64,000 bases of DNA, taken from positions 246,090-310,089 of the forward strand of contig MSGZ01000024.1 of assembly GCA_001940925.1 (NCBI GenBank), in the 5' to 3' direction. This DNA comes from Ruminococcus sp. Phil11. Its GTDB lineage: Bacteria > Bacillota > Clostridia > Oscillospirales > Ruminococcaceae. Position numbers and translations under genes: made by a program. Shown piece by piece: positions 8,133 to 16,088 of the stretch (position 1 is the first letter of the stretch; each line of letters opens with the position of its first letter). Under the pieces are notes generated by a model. It had not been told where the DNA came from, did not search any database, and worked only from the letters and a program-made list of their open reading frames with translations.

Positions 8133-10940
8133 ATGAAACGCACACTTGACTGGAATGAATATCTGGCACGCGCAGCAGAAGCCGTCGCAGAAGGCATCGT
8201 CATGCTGAAAAACGACAACGCCGCGCTTCCGCTGCCGGCAGGAGAGGAGATCGCCGTTTTCGGGCGCATCCAACTGCATTATTATAAGAGCGGCACCGGT
8301 TCGGGCGGCATGGTGAATGTCTCAAAGGTGACGGGCATCACGGACGGCCTGCTGGAAGCGGGCGTAAAGCTGAATGAAAAGCTGCTTGATACCTACAGAA
8401 AATGGGACGAAGCCAATCCGTATGATCTCGGCGCAGGCTGGGGCGGAGAGCCGTGGTCGCAGGCGGAAATGCCGCTGGACGAAGCTCTGGTCGCAGAGAC
8501 CGCGGCTGCCTGTCAGCGGGCGGTCGTCATCATCGGGCGTACCGCCGGCGAGGAGCAGGATAACCGTATGGAGCCGGGGTCCTATCTGTTGTCCGACGGG
8601 GAAAAGGAGATGCTCCGCCTCTGCAGAAAGCATTTTGCAAAGGTGATCGTCCTGCTGAATACCGGCAACATTATGGACATGCATTTTGTCGATGATTATG
8701 CCCCGGACGCCGTACTCTATGTCTGGCAGGGCGGTATGACGGGCGGAACCGGTACCGCGCAGGTGCTGACAGGTGCCGTATCGCCGTCCGGAAAGCTGCC
8801 GGATACGGTTGCGTATGAAATCACGGATTATCCGTCCGATGCAAATTTCTACGGACAGAATGCGGATATCTATGCCGAGGATATCTATGTCGGCTACCGC
8901 TATTTCGAGACCTTTGCAAAAGACCGCGTGCGGTATCCGTTCGGCTTCGGCCTTTCGTATACGACCTTTGATATTGCCTGCGGCATCCGGTTCCGGAACC
9001 GTGACCTGTGGTTTGTGCCGGTCACGGTGACGAATACGGGCAGCGTTCCCGGCAAAGAGGTCGTGCAGATGTATGTGGAATGCCCGCAGGGGACGCTCGG
9101 TCAGCCTGCGCGGCAGCTGCTGATCTTCTATAAGACAAATCTGCTGCAGCCGGGTGAATCGGAAACAGTGCATCTCGAGCTGATGATTCCGGAATCCTAT
9201 GATGACAGCGGCGTCACCGGACATGCACACTGCTGGGTCAAGGAAGCAGGCGAATATCAATTTTATGTCGGCAGCGATGTCAGAAGCGCACAGTATGCGG
9301 CATCGCGGGTGCTGGACGAAACAATTGTGCTGAAGGAATGCAGACAGGCTCTTGCGCCGGTCAGGGCATTCAAACGGATGAAGCCCGCCCCGGACGGAAA
9401 CGGCGGCTATCGCGTGACGGAAGAGGTCACGCCGCTTTCGGGCGTCGATGAGGCAAAACGCCGTGAGGACGCGCTTCCTGCGGAAATGCGTCCGTCCGGT
9501 GCGGCATCAAAGCTCAGCGATGTGCTGCACGGCAAAGTGACCATGGAGCATTTTATCGCGCAGCTCAGCAATGAGGAGCTGGCGCAGATCGTTCGCGGCG
9601 AGGGCATGGGCAGCCCGCGCGTCACCGCCGGTACGGCCTCGGCGTTCGGCGGCGTCTCCGATGCGCTGACCGCATACGGCATCCCGGCGGCCTGCTGCTC
9701 GGACGGCCCCTCGGGAATGCGGCTTGACTGCGGCACCAAGGCGTTCAGCCTGCCGAACGGCACAATGCTTGCCTCGACATTCAATCTGAAACTGATCCGG
9801 GAGCTGTTTTCCTGCGTCGGTCTGGAAATGACCGCAAACCGCGTGGACTGCCTGCTCGGTCCCGGCATGAATATTCACCGGCACCCGCTGAACGGCAGAA
9901 ACTTCGAGTATTTCTCGGAGGATCCGAAGCTGACCGGCCTGATCGCCTGTGCAGAGCTCTCCGGTCTGCAATCCGCGGGCGTCACAGGAACGATCAAGCA
10001 TTGCTGCGCAAACAATCAGGAAACAAACCGGCATTTCATTGATTCGGTCGTATCCGAGCGCGCCCTGCGTGAAATCTATCTGCGCGGCTTTGAACTTGCC
10101 GTCAAGGAGGGCGGTGCCTCGTCGGTCATGACGACCTACGGTTCCGTGAACGGCGTCTGGACAGCGGGCAATTATGACCTCTGCACGGAGATCATCCGGA
10201 AGGAATGGGGCTATACCGGCTTCCTGATGACGGACTGGTGGGCGAATATCAACGAGCGCGGCATGGAGCCTGACAAGCGCGATCTTGCGGCAATGGTGCG
10301 CGCACAGAACGATGTCTACATGGTCTGCGCAAGCTGCACGGAGCATGACGACAACATTGCGGAGGCACTTGCGGACGGCACGCTGACCCGCGCCGAGCTG
10401 CAGCGTTCCGCAGCGAACATCTGCCGCTTCCTGCTGCATACGAATGCGATGAAGCGGCTGCTCGGCGAGGAGACGGAGGCAGAGATCCGGAACCGTCCGG
10501 CGGACGAAACGGATGACGGCAAGCCCGTCGTGTTCTACGAGCTGGACAATGACCTGACGCTTCCGCTTGCGGGCATCTGCACGGACAAGGGGACGAATTA
10601 CGCCTTTGCGCTGACGGTCAATCAGCCGGGCTGGTATCAGGTGACGCTGACAGCGTCCTCGGAGCAGAGCGAGCTCGCACAGATTCCGGTCACGCTGTTC
10701 AGCATGGGTACTGCCACCGGAACCTTTACATGGAACGGTACGGGCGGCAGGCCGGTCTCGTTCACCAAGCGGATCCCGCTGTTCTCGCATTTTACCGCGA
10801 ACCGGCTGTATTTTGCACAGAGCGGGCTGAATATGCTGAGCATCCGCTTTGAGCTGCTGACAACGGATTTTGATTTTGCTGCAATGGGCGACACCGATCC
10901 GGGTGCGCCGGATGCAGCGGAGGGCACTGCCGGTGCCTGA
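8133..10940 (+). CDS. GH3 family beta-glycosidase with permuted domains
   Basis: This is predicted to hydrolyse beta-linked gluco- or xylo-oligosaccharides in the cytoplasm, since no signal peptide is present. The 935-residue protein carries the GH3 modules in reversed order. The alpha/beta sandwich domain comes first (AVAEGIVMLKND near residue 14), with a fibronectin-III-like domain next (VPVTVTNTGSVPG), after PFGFGLSYTTF. Only then comes the TIM barrel (about 460-760) with LGPGMNIHRHPLNGRNFEYF, IKHCCANN and the nucleophile Asp in MTDWW (about residue 700). A C-terminal beta-rich region follows. Reversed order is known for some rumen GH3 enzymes (Butyrivibrio, Ruminococcus). Start ATG 8133 follows GGGGAGG; a longer upstream reading lacks a ribosome binding site and crosses the promoter. 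Confidence 0.92.
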   Translation: MKRTLDWNEYLARAAEAVAEGIVMLKNDNAALPLPAGEEIAVFGRIQLHYYKSGTGSGGMVNVSKVTGITDGLLEAGVKLNEKLLDTYRKWDEANPYDLGAGWGGEPWSQAEMPLDEALVAETAAACQRAVVIIGRTAGEEQDNRMEPGSYLLSDGEKEMLRLCRKHFAKVIVLLNTGNIMDMHFVDDYAPDAVLYVWQGGMTGGTGTAQVLTGAVSPSGKLPDTVAYEITDYPSDANFYGQNADIYAEDIYVGYRYFETFAKDRVRYPFGFGLSYTTFDIACGIRFRNRDLWFVPVTVTNTGSVPGKEVVQMYVECPQGTLGQPARQLLIFYKTNLLQPGESETVHLELMIPESYDDSGVTGHAHCWVKEAGEYQFYVGSDVRSAQYAASRVLDETIVLKECRQALAPVRAFKRMKPAPDGNGGYRVTEEVTPLSGVDEAKRREDALPAEMRPSGAASKLSDVLHGKVTMEHFIAQLSNEELAQIVRGEGMGSPRVTAGTASAFGGVSDALTAYGIPAACCSDGPSGMRLDCGTKAFSLPNGTMLASTFNLKLIRELFSCVGLEMTANRVDCLLGPGMNIHRHPLNGRNFEYFSEDPKLTGLIACAELSGLQSAGVTGTIKHCCANNQETNRHFIDSVVSERALREIYLRGFELAVKEGGASSVMTTYGSVNGVWTAGNYDLCTEIIRKEWGYTGFLMTDWWANINERGMEPDKRDLAAMVRAQNDVYMVCASCTEHDDNIAEALADGTLTRAELQRSAANICRFLLHTNAMKRLLGEETEAEIRNRPADETDDGKPVVFYELDNDLTLPLAGICTDKGTNYAFALTVNQPGWYQVTLTASSEQSELAQIPVTLFSMGTATGTFTWNGTGGRPVSFTKRIPLFSHFTANRLYFAQSGLNMLSIRFELLTTDFDFAAMGDTDPGAPDAAEGTAGA

Positions 10941-10962
10941 ACCGGAAGGAGGTGCGTATCCT

Positions 10963-11331
10963 ATGGCATCCGCCAGAAATATGGTGATCGCCGGTGATTA
11001 TCAGGGCTGCCGCGTCTTTTGCATGACAGGCAAGCTCGCCTATATCTCCGGCACAATGAAAAAAATGGACGATATCTTTCTCACGCCGGAATTTGTCACG
11101 CGCTATGAGCTGATGACGGAGGATATCATCCGGTCGGGGAATTCGCTGCTGCTGACCGGCGTGCTGGACCCGGGCAATCTGCTGAAGCTCCGGATCCATG
11201 CGACGCCCGCGATGCAGAAAAAGGGCATCTATACGGTCGCGCTGAAATTCGAGGACGACAAGCGTTCGCTGCTTGAGATCGACGAAAAGACCTTCCGCGC
11301 GATCGAGCGCAGGATGCGGACGCCGGAATAA
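10963..11331 (+). CDS. Small conserved hypothetical protein
   Basis: The 122-residue soluble protein is predicted as mixed alpha/beta, without signal peptide or membrane helix. It starts at ATG 10963 after AAGGAGG (10946-10952), 22 bp downstream of the GH3 stop codon, so it is probably co-transcribed. A beta-strand pattern around KLRIHATPAMQKKGIYTVALKF is faintly like a PilZ-type barrel, but the PilZ RxxxR and DxSxxG motifs are not visible. I do not assign a function. Confidence 0.7.
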   Translation: MASARNMVIAGDYQGCRVFCMTGKLAYISGTMKKMDDIFLTPEFVTRYELMTEDIIRSGNSLLLTGVLDPGNLLKLRIHATPAMQKKGIYTVALKFEDDKRSLLEIDEKTFRAIERRMRTPE

Positions 11332-11393
11332 CGCAGTGTCCGCAGGAGCAATTCCGAATTCTTGCTGACTGATACCGAATTATTGCTGAATTG

Positions 11394-11422
11394 TTGACAT
11401 TTCCGTACTGCTGTGCTATAAT
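11394..11422 (+). promoter_or_regulatory. SigA-type promoter upstream of sigI
   Basis: TTGACA at 11394-11399 and TATAAT at 11417-11422, 17 bp spacing. It lies 160 bp from the sigI start, leaving a long leader. Confidence 0.75.
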
Positions 11423-11460
11423 GAAATGAAAGACTGCTGCGGTGCGATCAGCAGACCCGA

Positions 11461-11504
11461 AAGCAAAACCGCTCCGGCAGACTGTCAGGGCGGTTTGCTG
11501 TTTT
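11461..11504 (+). terminator. Leader hairpin in front of sigI, possible attenuator
   Basis: AGCAAAACCGC (from 11462) can pair with GCGGTTTGCT (11490-11499), followed by GTTTTG. It lies inside the transcript from the 11394 promoter and before the start at 11582. Confidence 0.4.
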
Positions 11505-11536
11505 GACGGGGGAATTTTCCGCAAATACCCCGTTTT

Positions 11537-11567
11537 TTGACAGGCAGCTGCGTATTCTTACTATGAT
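11537..11567 (+). promoter_or_regulatory. Second, weaker promoter for sigI
   Basis: TTGACA at 11537-11542 and TATGAT at 11562-11567, with a long 19 bp spacer. It would start transcription very close to the coding sequence. Confidence 0.35.
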
Positions 11568-11581
11568 ATGGGGGTGAGGGA

Positions 11582-12298
11582 TTGAAAAGCGATTCGCATC
11601 AGATCATTGCCCAGGTATACAAAGCAAAAACAGACAGCCGTGCTGCGGATGAGCTGATCTCATCCTACATGCCGTTTATAAAGTCCGAAACTGCGAAATT
11701 TCTGAAGCGACCGCCCGATCCCGGCGATGACGAACTGAGCATCGCAATGTTTGCATTTTACGAAGCCGTCCGCAGCTATACGAAATCCAGAGGTGCATTT
11801 CTGAATTTTGCCGCCCTGCAGATCAGGAGCCGCCTGATCGACAATTACCGCAGGGAGAAACGGAACAAGGGGCAGATCTCACTGGACAGCTCCGATGAGG
11901 AGCAGACCGATCTGCTGGAAACGATCCCGGACGGTCACGATGAATATGAAGCAACGGAAATGCGCGAGGCGACCCGGCAGGAGATCGAGGAGCTGACCGC
12001 GCAGATGACCGATTTCGGTGTTTCCATGACGGATGTCGCGGACAATTCCCCGCGGCAGAGCAGAACAGTGGAAAGCTGCCGGAGAGCGATCGCATATGCG
12101 AGAAGCCATCCGGATATTCTGGAGGATTTTCTCCGGACCAAGCGTGTACCGATCGCAAGGCTTGCAGAGGGCGCAGCCGTAGACCGGAAATCGCTTGAGC
12201 GGCACAGACGGTATCTCGTTGCCGTGCTGCTGATCTGTACAAACGGGTATGAGATCCTGCGCGGGCATATTATGCAGGTTCTGAAAGGAGGGTGCTGA
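11582..12298 (+). CDS. sigI: SigI-family RNA polymerase sigma factor
   Basis: This sigma-70 relative directs RNA polymerase to a special promoter class. In Clostridium thermocellum, SigI factors control cellulosome genes together with membrane RsgI sensors. The 238-residue sequence has the SigI-like region-2 block (DELSIAMFAFYEAVRSY, then GAFLNFAALQIRSRLIDNYRRE) and a C-terminal helix-turn-helix part (IARLAEGAAVDRKSLERHRRYL). The next gene has the matching RsgI layout, one nucleotide after the stop codon. The start is TTG 11582 with a GGGGGTGAGG ribosome binding site. Given the xylanase island in this window, those enzymes are candidate targets, but their promoters look SigA-like. Confidence 0.85.
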   Translation: MKSDSHQIIAQVYKAKTDSRAADELISSYMPFIKSETAKFLKRPPDPGDDELSIAMFAFYEAVRSYTKSRGAFLNFAALQIRSRLIDNYRREKRNKGQISLDSSDEEQTDLLETIPDGHDEYEATEMREATRQEIEELTAQMTDFGVSMTDVADNSPRQSRTVESCRRAIAYARSHPDILEDFLRTKRVPIARLAEGAAVDRKSLERHRRYLVAVLLICTNGYEILRGHIMQVLKGGC

Positions 12299-12299
12299 G

Positions 12300-13463
12300 A
12301 TGAAATATGTTGTCACGGAATGTCATGACGGCTATGCCGTCCTCATGGATGAAGGCGCGGGCTTTGTCCACGCGGCAAATCTGCATTATGCAGTCGGCCA
12401 GACTGTCACAGATCCGATCCTGATGCAGGAAGCGGAGCCGGCAGAAAAGCGCATCACGGTCAGGCGCATCCTTCCGGTCTTTGCAGCAGCGGCCTGCCTT
12501 GCAGTTGTTTCGGCAGCGGGGTTCTCCTATTATTCCGGCAAATACAGGACGCATTCCGTCGTTGTGATGTCATCCGATGCCAATATCAAGATGTATCTCA
12601 ACAAACAGGGTGAGGTACTGAGCGTACAGGCCGAGGACGATTACGCCGAGGAGATCCTGAAGGATTACGATACCAAAAACAAGAGCAAGACCGATGTTGC
12701 GAACGATCTTCTTGCAAAGCAGATCGAAAGCGGGCATCTGACCAGCGGGGATACGGTCGATTTCTATATCTCCGCGGATACCAATGCCGCATACGATACC
12801 TATAAAACGGAATTTGAAACAGAGATCCAGCAGGTCAGGGTGAGCGTACAGGAGCTCGGCGTGCCGGAGCCGCCGAAGCCGGATAAGGCAGAAAAGCCTG
12901 CTGCGCCGGTAACGCCGGCCGCACCGGATCCGAAGAACGGTCCGAAGGCAGAGCCGGAAAAGCCCGATCCCGCAAAGGATCAGCTGAAGCTGCCGGATGC
13001 ACCGAAGGAAACGCCTGCACAGGCCGTCAAGCCTGCGGAGAATCCGCGGAAGAATGTGACGCCGGTGCAGCCTGCGAATCCGCCTGCACCGCCTGTGAAG
13101 CCGAAGGATCCGCCGACGGTCGGCAAGGAGCAGACGCCGCCTGTGCTGCCGACGGAGCCGGAGGAAAAGCCCGAGCTTCTGCCGGACGAGCCGAAGAAGC
13201 CGGAAGAAATCGAAAAAACCGATACGGAGGAAAAACCGGACGATAGTATTCCTGCGCCGGAAAAACCGGAGGAGCAGGAAGGGGGGAAACCGGTGCTGCC
13301 CGATCCTGATACGGAGCAGACCGGTGAAAAAGACAAAGAAGAAAAGAAACCGGCAGAGGTTCATCCTCCTCTGCCCCGGCCGGAGCCTGCAAACGGATTG
13401 CTCCCGAAGCAGGATCCGCTGCAAATCTCGGAACCTCCGGAGCTTTTTGCTGTACTCGTTTGA
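12300..13463 (+). CDS. rsgI: RsgI-like membrane anti-sigma factor with Pro/Lys/Glu-rich exterior
   Basis: This is predicted to bind the adjacent SigI and hold it at the membrane. The 387 residues comprise an N-terminal cytoplasmic anti-sigma domain (about 1-50), one membrane helix (about 56-77), an extracellular RsgI-type domain (about 83-205), then about 180 residues extremely rich in Pro, Lys and Glu. It lacks the carbohydrate-binding modules found on C. thermocellum RsgI proteins. At the place where RsgI proteins have an Asn-Pro autocleavage site (DINPS type) this protein reads DANIK (residues 93-97), so the Pro is missing. AAAGGAGGG precedes ATG 12300. A terminator follows the gene. Confidence 0.82.
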   Translation: MKYVVTECHDGYAVLMDEGAGFVHAANLHYAVGQTVTDPILMQEAEPAEKRITVRRILPVFAAAACLAVVSAAGFSYYSGKYRTHSVVVMSSDANIKMYLNKQGEVLSVQAEDDYAEEILKDYDTKNKSKTDVANDLLAKQIESGHLTSGDTVDFYISADTNAAYDTYKTEFETEIQQVRVSVQELGVPEPPKPDKAEKPAAPVTPAAPDPKNGPKAEPEKPDPAKDQLKLPDAPKETPAQAVKPAENPRKNVTPVQPANPPAPPVKPKDPPTVGKEQTPPVLPTEPEEKPELLPDEPKKPEEIEKTDTEEKPDDSIPAPEKPEEQEGGKPVLPDPDTEQTGEKDKEEKKPAEVHPPLPRPEPANGLLPKQDPLQISEPPELFAVLV

Positions 13464-13480
13464 TCTGAAAATGATGTTTT

Positions 13481-13515
13481 GGGACTGCTGCGATCCTGCG
13501 GCGGTCCCTTTTTTT
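13481..13515 (+). terminator. Rho-independent terminator of the sigI-rsgI operon
   Basis: An 11 bp stem with two G-U pairs (GGGACTGCTGC / GCGGCGGTCCC) is followed by TTTTTTT. Confidence 0.85.
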
Positions 13516-13683
13516 CTTCGTAAATACGTGATGAATATTGCAGGCTGTAATTTTTTTCAAAAAATTTTTCGGGAAACCCCGTTTTTTTCGATCCCACTCC
13601 GTAAGCTGATAACAGAAAGCAAAACGCAGCTTTCGCTCCCGCATAAACGGAGCAACATGAAAAAAGGAAAAGGAGTCCTGATT

Positions 13684-14406
13684 ATGAAACTGAAGTCCAG
13701 AAAGCAGATCCTGTCCGCTCTCGCAGCACTTGCAGTCCTGTCCGCAGCAACCGGCGCGACCGCATTTGCAGCAAGCATCGCTGACAAGGAAGACACCGCT
13801 CCGGCCGTCACTGAGGAAGTGGCAGCAGAGGCTGAGGCTGAAGCACCGGCAGCAGAGGCAGAAGCTCCTGCAGCTGAGGCTGAGGCACCGGCAGCTGAGG
13901 CTGAGGCACCGGCTCCGGCAGAAGATGCTGAAGCACCGGCTCCGGCAGCAGACGCTGAGGCACCGGCTCCGGCAGAAGATGCTGAGGCACCGGCTCCCGT
14001 TGAGGAAGCTGAGAAGCCGGCAAAGCCGATCGGCAAGAAGGAGATCATCTCCATGATCAACAAGACCTTCGATCTCGAGACCTTCGAGTTCAAGGATGAC
14101 GATGCAAAGGCTGAGTGGATCGACTTCTGCCAGAACACCCTGAAGCCGGAGATCGAGAAGGAGATCGCAAAGGCAGCTGAAGAGGCTGAGAAGCCGGAGC
14201 CGCCGAAGCCGGTCGAGGAAGACGGCGAGAAGCCGGAGCCCCCGAAGCCGCACGAGAACGGCGAGAAGCCGGTCCCGCCGCAGCCGCCTGTCCCGGGCGA
14301 GGGTCCTGCGGGTCCGCATCATGAGCCCCCGAAGCCGGTCGTCGAGGAGACTGCCGCTGAGGAAACCGCTGCTGAGACCGTTGCCGAGGAAGAAGCAGCT
14401 GAGTAA
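13684..14406 (+). CDS. Secreted or surface acidic Ala/Pro/Glu repeat protein
   Basis: The 240-residue protein has a signal peptide (MKLKSRKQILSALAALAVL, ending near AFA). Imperfect repeats of EAPA/AEAEAP form about residues 40-115. A short globular, helical segment lies at about 118-165 (KKEIISMINKTFDLETF). A Pro/Glu/Lys-rich tail with EKPEPPKP repeats closes in an acidic ETAAEE end. It has no cell-wall sorting signal or dockerin. AAGGAG at 13670-13675 sets the start at ATG 13684; an in-frame ATG at 13657 lacks a site. It lies just beyond the sigI-rsgI terminator. Its tail resembles the Pro/Lys/Glu exterior of the RsgI protein. Function unknown. Confidence 0.8.
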   Translation: MKLKSRKQILSALAALAVLSAATGATAFAASIADKEDTAPAVTEEVAAEAEAEAPAAEAEAPAAEAEAPAAEAEAPAPAEDAEAPAPAADAEAPAPAEDAEAPAPVEEAEKPAKPIGKKEIISMINKTFDLETFEFKDDDAKAEWIDFCQNTLKPEIEKEIAKAAEEAEKPEPPKPVEEDGEKPEPPKPHENGEKPVPPQPPVPGEGPAGPHHEPPKPVVEETAAEETAAETVAEEEAAE

Positions 14407-14502
14407 TCTTAGGTGAATTGTTTGGTATTCCCCCCAAACTTTCATATACTTCCCTAAATTTCCCCAATTCCCTTCCCAAACGTAAGCTTTTTGCTCCAAA
14501 TG

Positions 14503-14544
14503 AAAGCCGTCCTCATTCGCCGTGGCAGGATGAGGGCGGCTTTT
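14503..14544 (+). terminator. Terminator downstream of the acidic repeat protein gene
   Basis: AAAGCCGTCCTCAT pairs with ATGAGGGCGGCTTT, followed by TTTT. Confidence 0.75.
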
Positions 14545-14702
14545 GCGGTCGGCAGGGCCGACAGCCGTTTTCCTCCGGGCGCGGTGAGCGGAGATCCCCC
14601 AATATTCGCGGTACACGCCGCGGAGCGGCTTCTGCGGCTTTATTTCTCCCAGTGCTGAAGCCCGCCGCAAGCAACCCGGCAAACCCTTATTTCAGTGAAT
14701 AG
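14545..14702 (-). repeat. Family A intergenic repeat, copy 2 (reverse orientation)
   Basis: The reverse complement runs from a TATTCACT-containing 5' end through GAAGCCGCTCCGCGG, CGTGTACCGCGAATATTGG and GGAGGAAAACGGCTGTCGG. It faces copy 3 head to head, with about 160 bp between them. The rest of 14703-14862 holds a terminator-like hairpin and short GTGAATAGTG repeats but no gene. Confidence 0.75.
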
Positions 14703-14794
14703 TGAATGATGAAAAGTGAATAGTGATATATCGGGAGATGACCCCATTCACAGTGCGTGAACGATCCCGATACGCCAATACATCCAATGATACA

Positions 14795-14830
14795 AAACGG
14801 ACGCCGACTTGTTTGTCAGCGTCCGTTTGT
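14795..14830. terminator. Terminator-like hairpin
   Basis: AAACGGACGC (14795-14804) pairs with GCGTCCGTTT (14819-14828), with an inner GAC/GTC pair. The same GACGCxGAC design recurs in terminators at 27099 and 38926. Confidence 0.6.
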
Positions 14831-14862
14831 GCATTTCAGTTGTAATCCCGATAAACTTTCGC

Positions 14863-14979
14863 ATTGGGAGCAGTAACCTTTCAGAAGCCGCCCCGCGGCG
14901 TGTGCCCGAAATATTGGGGGAGCTTCGCTAACCGTCCCCGGAGGGAAACGGCTGTCGGCTCTGCCGACCCCGCCTTGAC
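14863..14979 (+). repeat. Family A intergenic repeat, copy 3
   Basis: Starts ATTGGGAGCAGTAACC, nearly identical over about 105 bp to copy 4 at 22541. It ends GTCGGCTCTGCCGAC then CCCGCCTTGAC, so the last bases are the -35 hexamer at 14975. Confidence 0.8.
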
Positions 14980-15003
14980 AAATAAAATGTGAAATGGTAT
15001 AAT
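14975..15003 (+). promoter_or_regulatory. Consensus promoter at the end of repeat copy 3
   Basis: TTGACA (14975-14980) and TATAAT (14998-15003), 17 bp apart. It points at no plus-strand gene: the next gene is on the minus strand, and fabG starts 370 bp away. Confidence 0.8.
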
Positions 15004-15009
15004 ACAGGC

Positions 15010-15076
15010 AGATGATGCTGTGTAACCGTCATCGCAAAGCAGCGCACCTGACTTGCACAGGCGCGTTATTTTTCTT
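15010..15076 (+). ncRNA. Candidate small RNA from an orphan promoter
   Basis: From the expected start near 15010 a ~65 nt RNA would contain a GATGA/TCATC stem (15011-15033) and a GCGCACCTG / CAGGCGC hairpin (15042-15064) followed by TTATTTTT. The T-run is also the Lys-rich 3' end of the opposite gene, so it may be coincidental. No homologue is recognised. Confidence 0.3.
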
Positions 15077-15281
15077 TCTTCGCATCGGCGACGCGGCGGA
15101 TGACATTGCCGTCCTTGTCCACGATGACCGTGTGCTCCAGAGTGCCGACCAGATTGCGGCGGAACAGCTCCCTGTACTGATTGCGGAGCACCTCACGCTC
15201 TGCGATCTCGGCCTCGTCCAGCCCGACAGTCTTGGCCTTGTGTGCCAGCTCGTTGATGCGGTCAAGCAGCCCCTGATCCAT
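15066..15281 (-). CDS. DUF896 / YnzC-type small protein
   Basis: The 71-residue protein contains the family pattern of two helices (LLDRINELAHKAK, then EREVLRNQYRELFRRN) and a short basic end (VIVDKDGNVIRRV). The DUF896 family includes Bacillus YnzC, whose precise role is unsettled. ATG 15281 has AGGAAAGG at good spacing; an upstream in-frame ATG (15308) lacks a site. The 3' end overlaps the terminal hairpin of the candidate small RNA on the opposite strand. Confidence 0.75.
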   Translation of the reverse strand: MDQGLLDRINELAHKAKTVGLDEAEIAEREVLRNQYRELFRRNLVGTLEHTVIVDKDGNVIRRVADAKKEK

Positions 15282-15374
15282 GCGGATCACATCCTTTCCT
15301 ATTTTCATACGCCTATTATAACACAGATCCGCGCGGTTTGCAAGTCTGCGCGGCAATTTAACGGAGAATGCCAT

Positions 15375-16088
15375 ATGATCGCACTTGTGACCGGCGCGTC
15401 CCGCGGGATCGGCGCAGCGGCAGCAAAACGTCTTGCTGCGGACGGATATACCGTGATCGTGCACTGCAACCGGAATACAGAGCAGGCGCAGGCCGTCGCC
15501 GATGAGACCGGCGGCATCGTGATGCAGGCCGACCTCGCGGATTTTGCGCAGATCGACAAAATGGTCGATGCCGTGATCCGGCAGTTCGGCCGCATTGATG
15601 TGCTCGTCAACAATGCGGGCATCGCGCTGACAGGCCTGTTTCAGGATATTTCCGATGAGGATGCTGTGCGGCTGTTTCAGGTCGATGTCGGCGGCACGAT
15701 GCATACGGCCAAGCGCGTCATGCCGTATATGCTGCGGGCGCATCAAGGCAGCATTGTGAATGTTGCGTCCGTCTGGGGTGAGACAGGTGCTGCCTGTGAG
15801 GTGCATTATTCTGCGGCAAAGGCGGCAGTTATCGGCTTTACAAAGGCACTCGCCAAAGAGACAGGACTGTCCGGCGTCCGCGTGAACTGCGTGTCTCCGG
15901 GCGTCATTGATACGGATATGAACCGGATGCACAGTGAAGAGATCATGCAGGAGCTTGCGGAGGAAACCGCACTCGGCAGAATCGGCACGCCGGAGGATGT
16001 TGCAGAGGCAATCGCTTTTCTTGCATCGGAAAAATCGGGCTTTATCACCGGACAGATCATTCCGGTCAACGGAGGGTTCCATATATGA
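15375..16088 (+). CDS. SDR-family oxidoreductase, FabG-like
   Basis: The 237-residue short-chain dehydrogenase/reductase has the NADPH-binding TGASRGIG motif at residues 6-13, NNAG in the middle, and the YxxxK catalytic pair in YSAAK, ending in a VNGGFHI tail. These enzymes reduce 3-oxoacyl-ACP or related ketones. The gene lies outside any fatty-acid cluster, so FabG function is not certain. ATG 15375 follows ACGGAG at 8 bp. It is the first gene of a tightly packed run: its stop overlaps the next start (ATGA at 16085). Confidence 0.9.
   Translation: MIALVTGASRGIGAAAAKRLAADGYTVIVHCNRNTEQAQAVADETGGIVMQADLADFAQIDKMVDAVIRQFGRIDVLVNNAGIALTGLFQDISDEDAVRLFQVDVGGTMHTAKRVMPYMLRAHQGSIVNVASVWGETGAACEVHYSAAKAAVIGFTKALAKETGLSGVRVNCVSPGVIDTDMNRMHSEEIMQELAEETALGRIGTPEDVAEAIAFLASEKSGFITGQIIPVNGGFHI

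Noticed and set aside
12570..13424. Arg/Leu-rich minus-strand frame opposite rsgI
   Set aside because: It is the antisense of Pro/Glu/Lys codons in the RsgI tail and has no start signal.
13800..14000. CRISPR-like repetition
   Set aside because: The repeats are in-frame EAPA-type codon repeats with no spacers; likewise the Thr-rich stretch near 39200-39310 is a protein linker.
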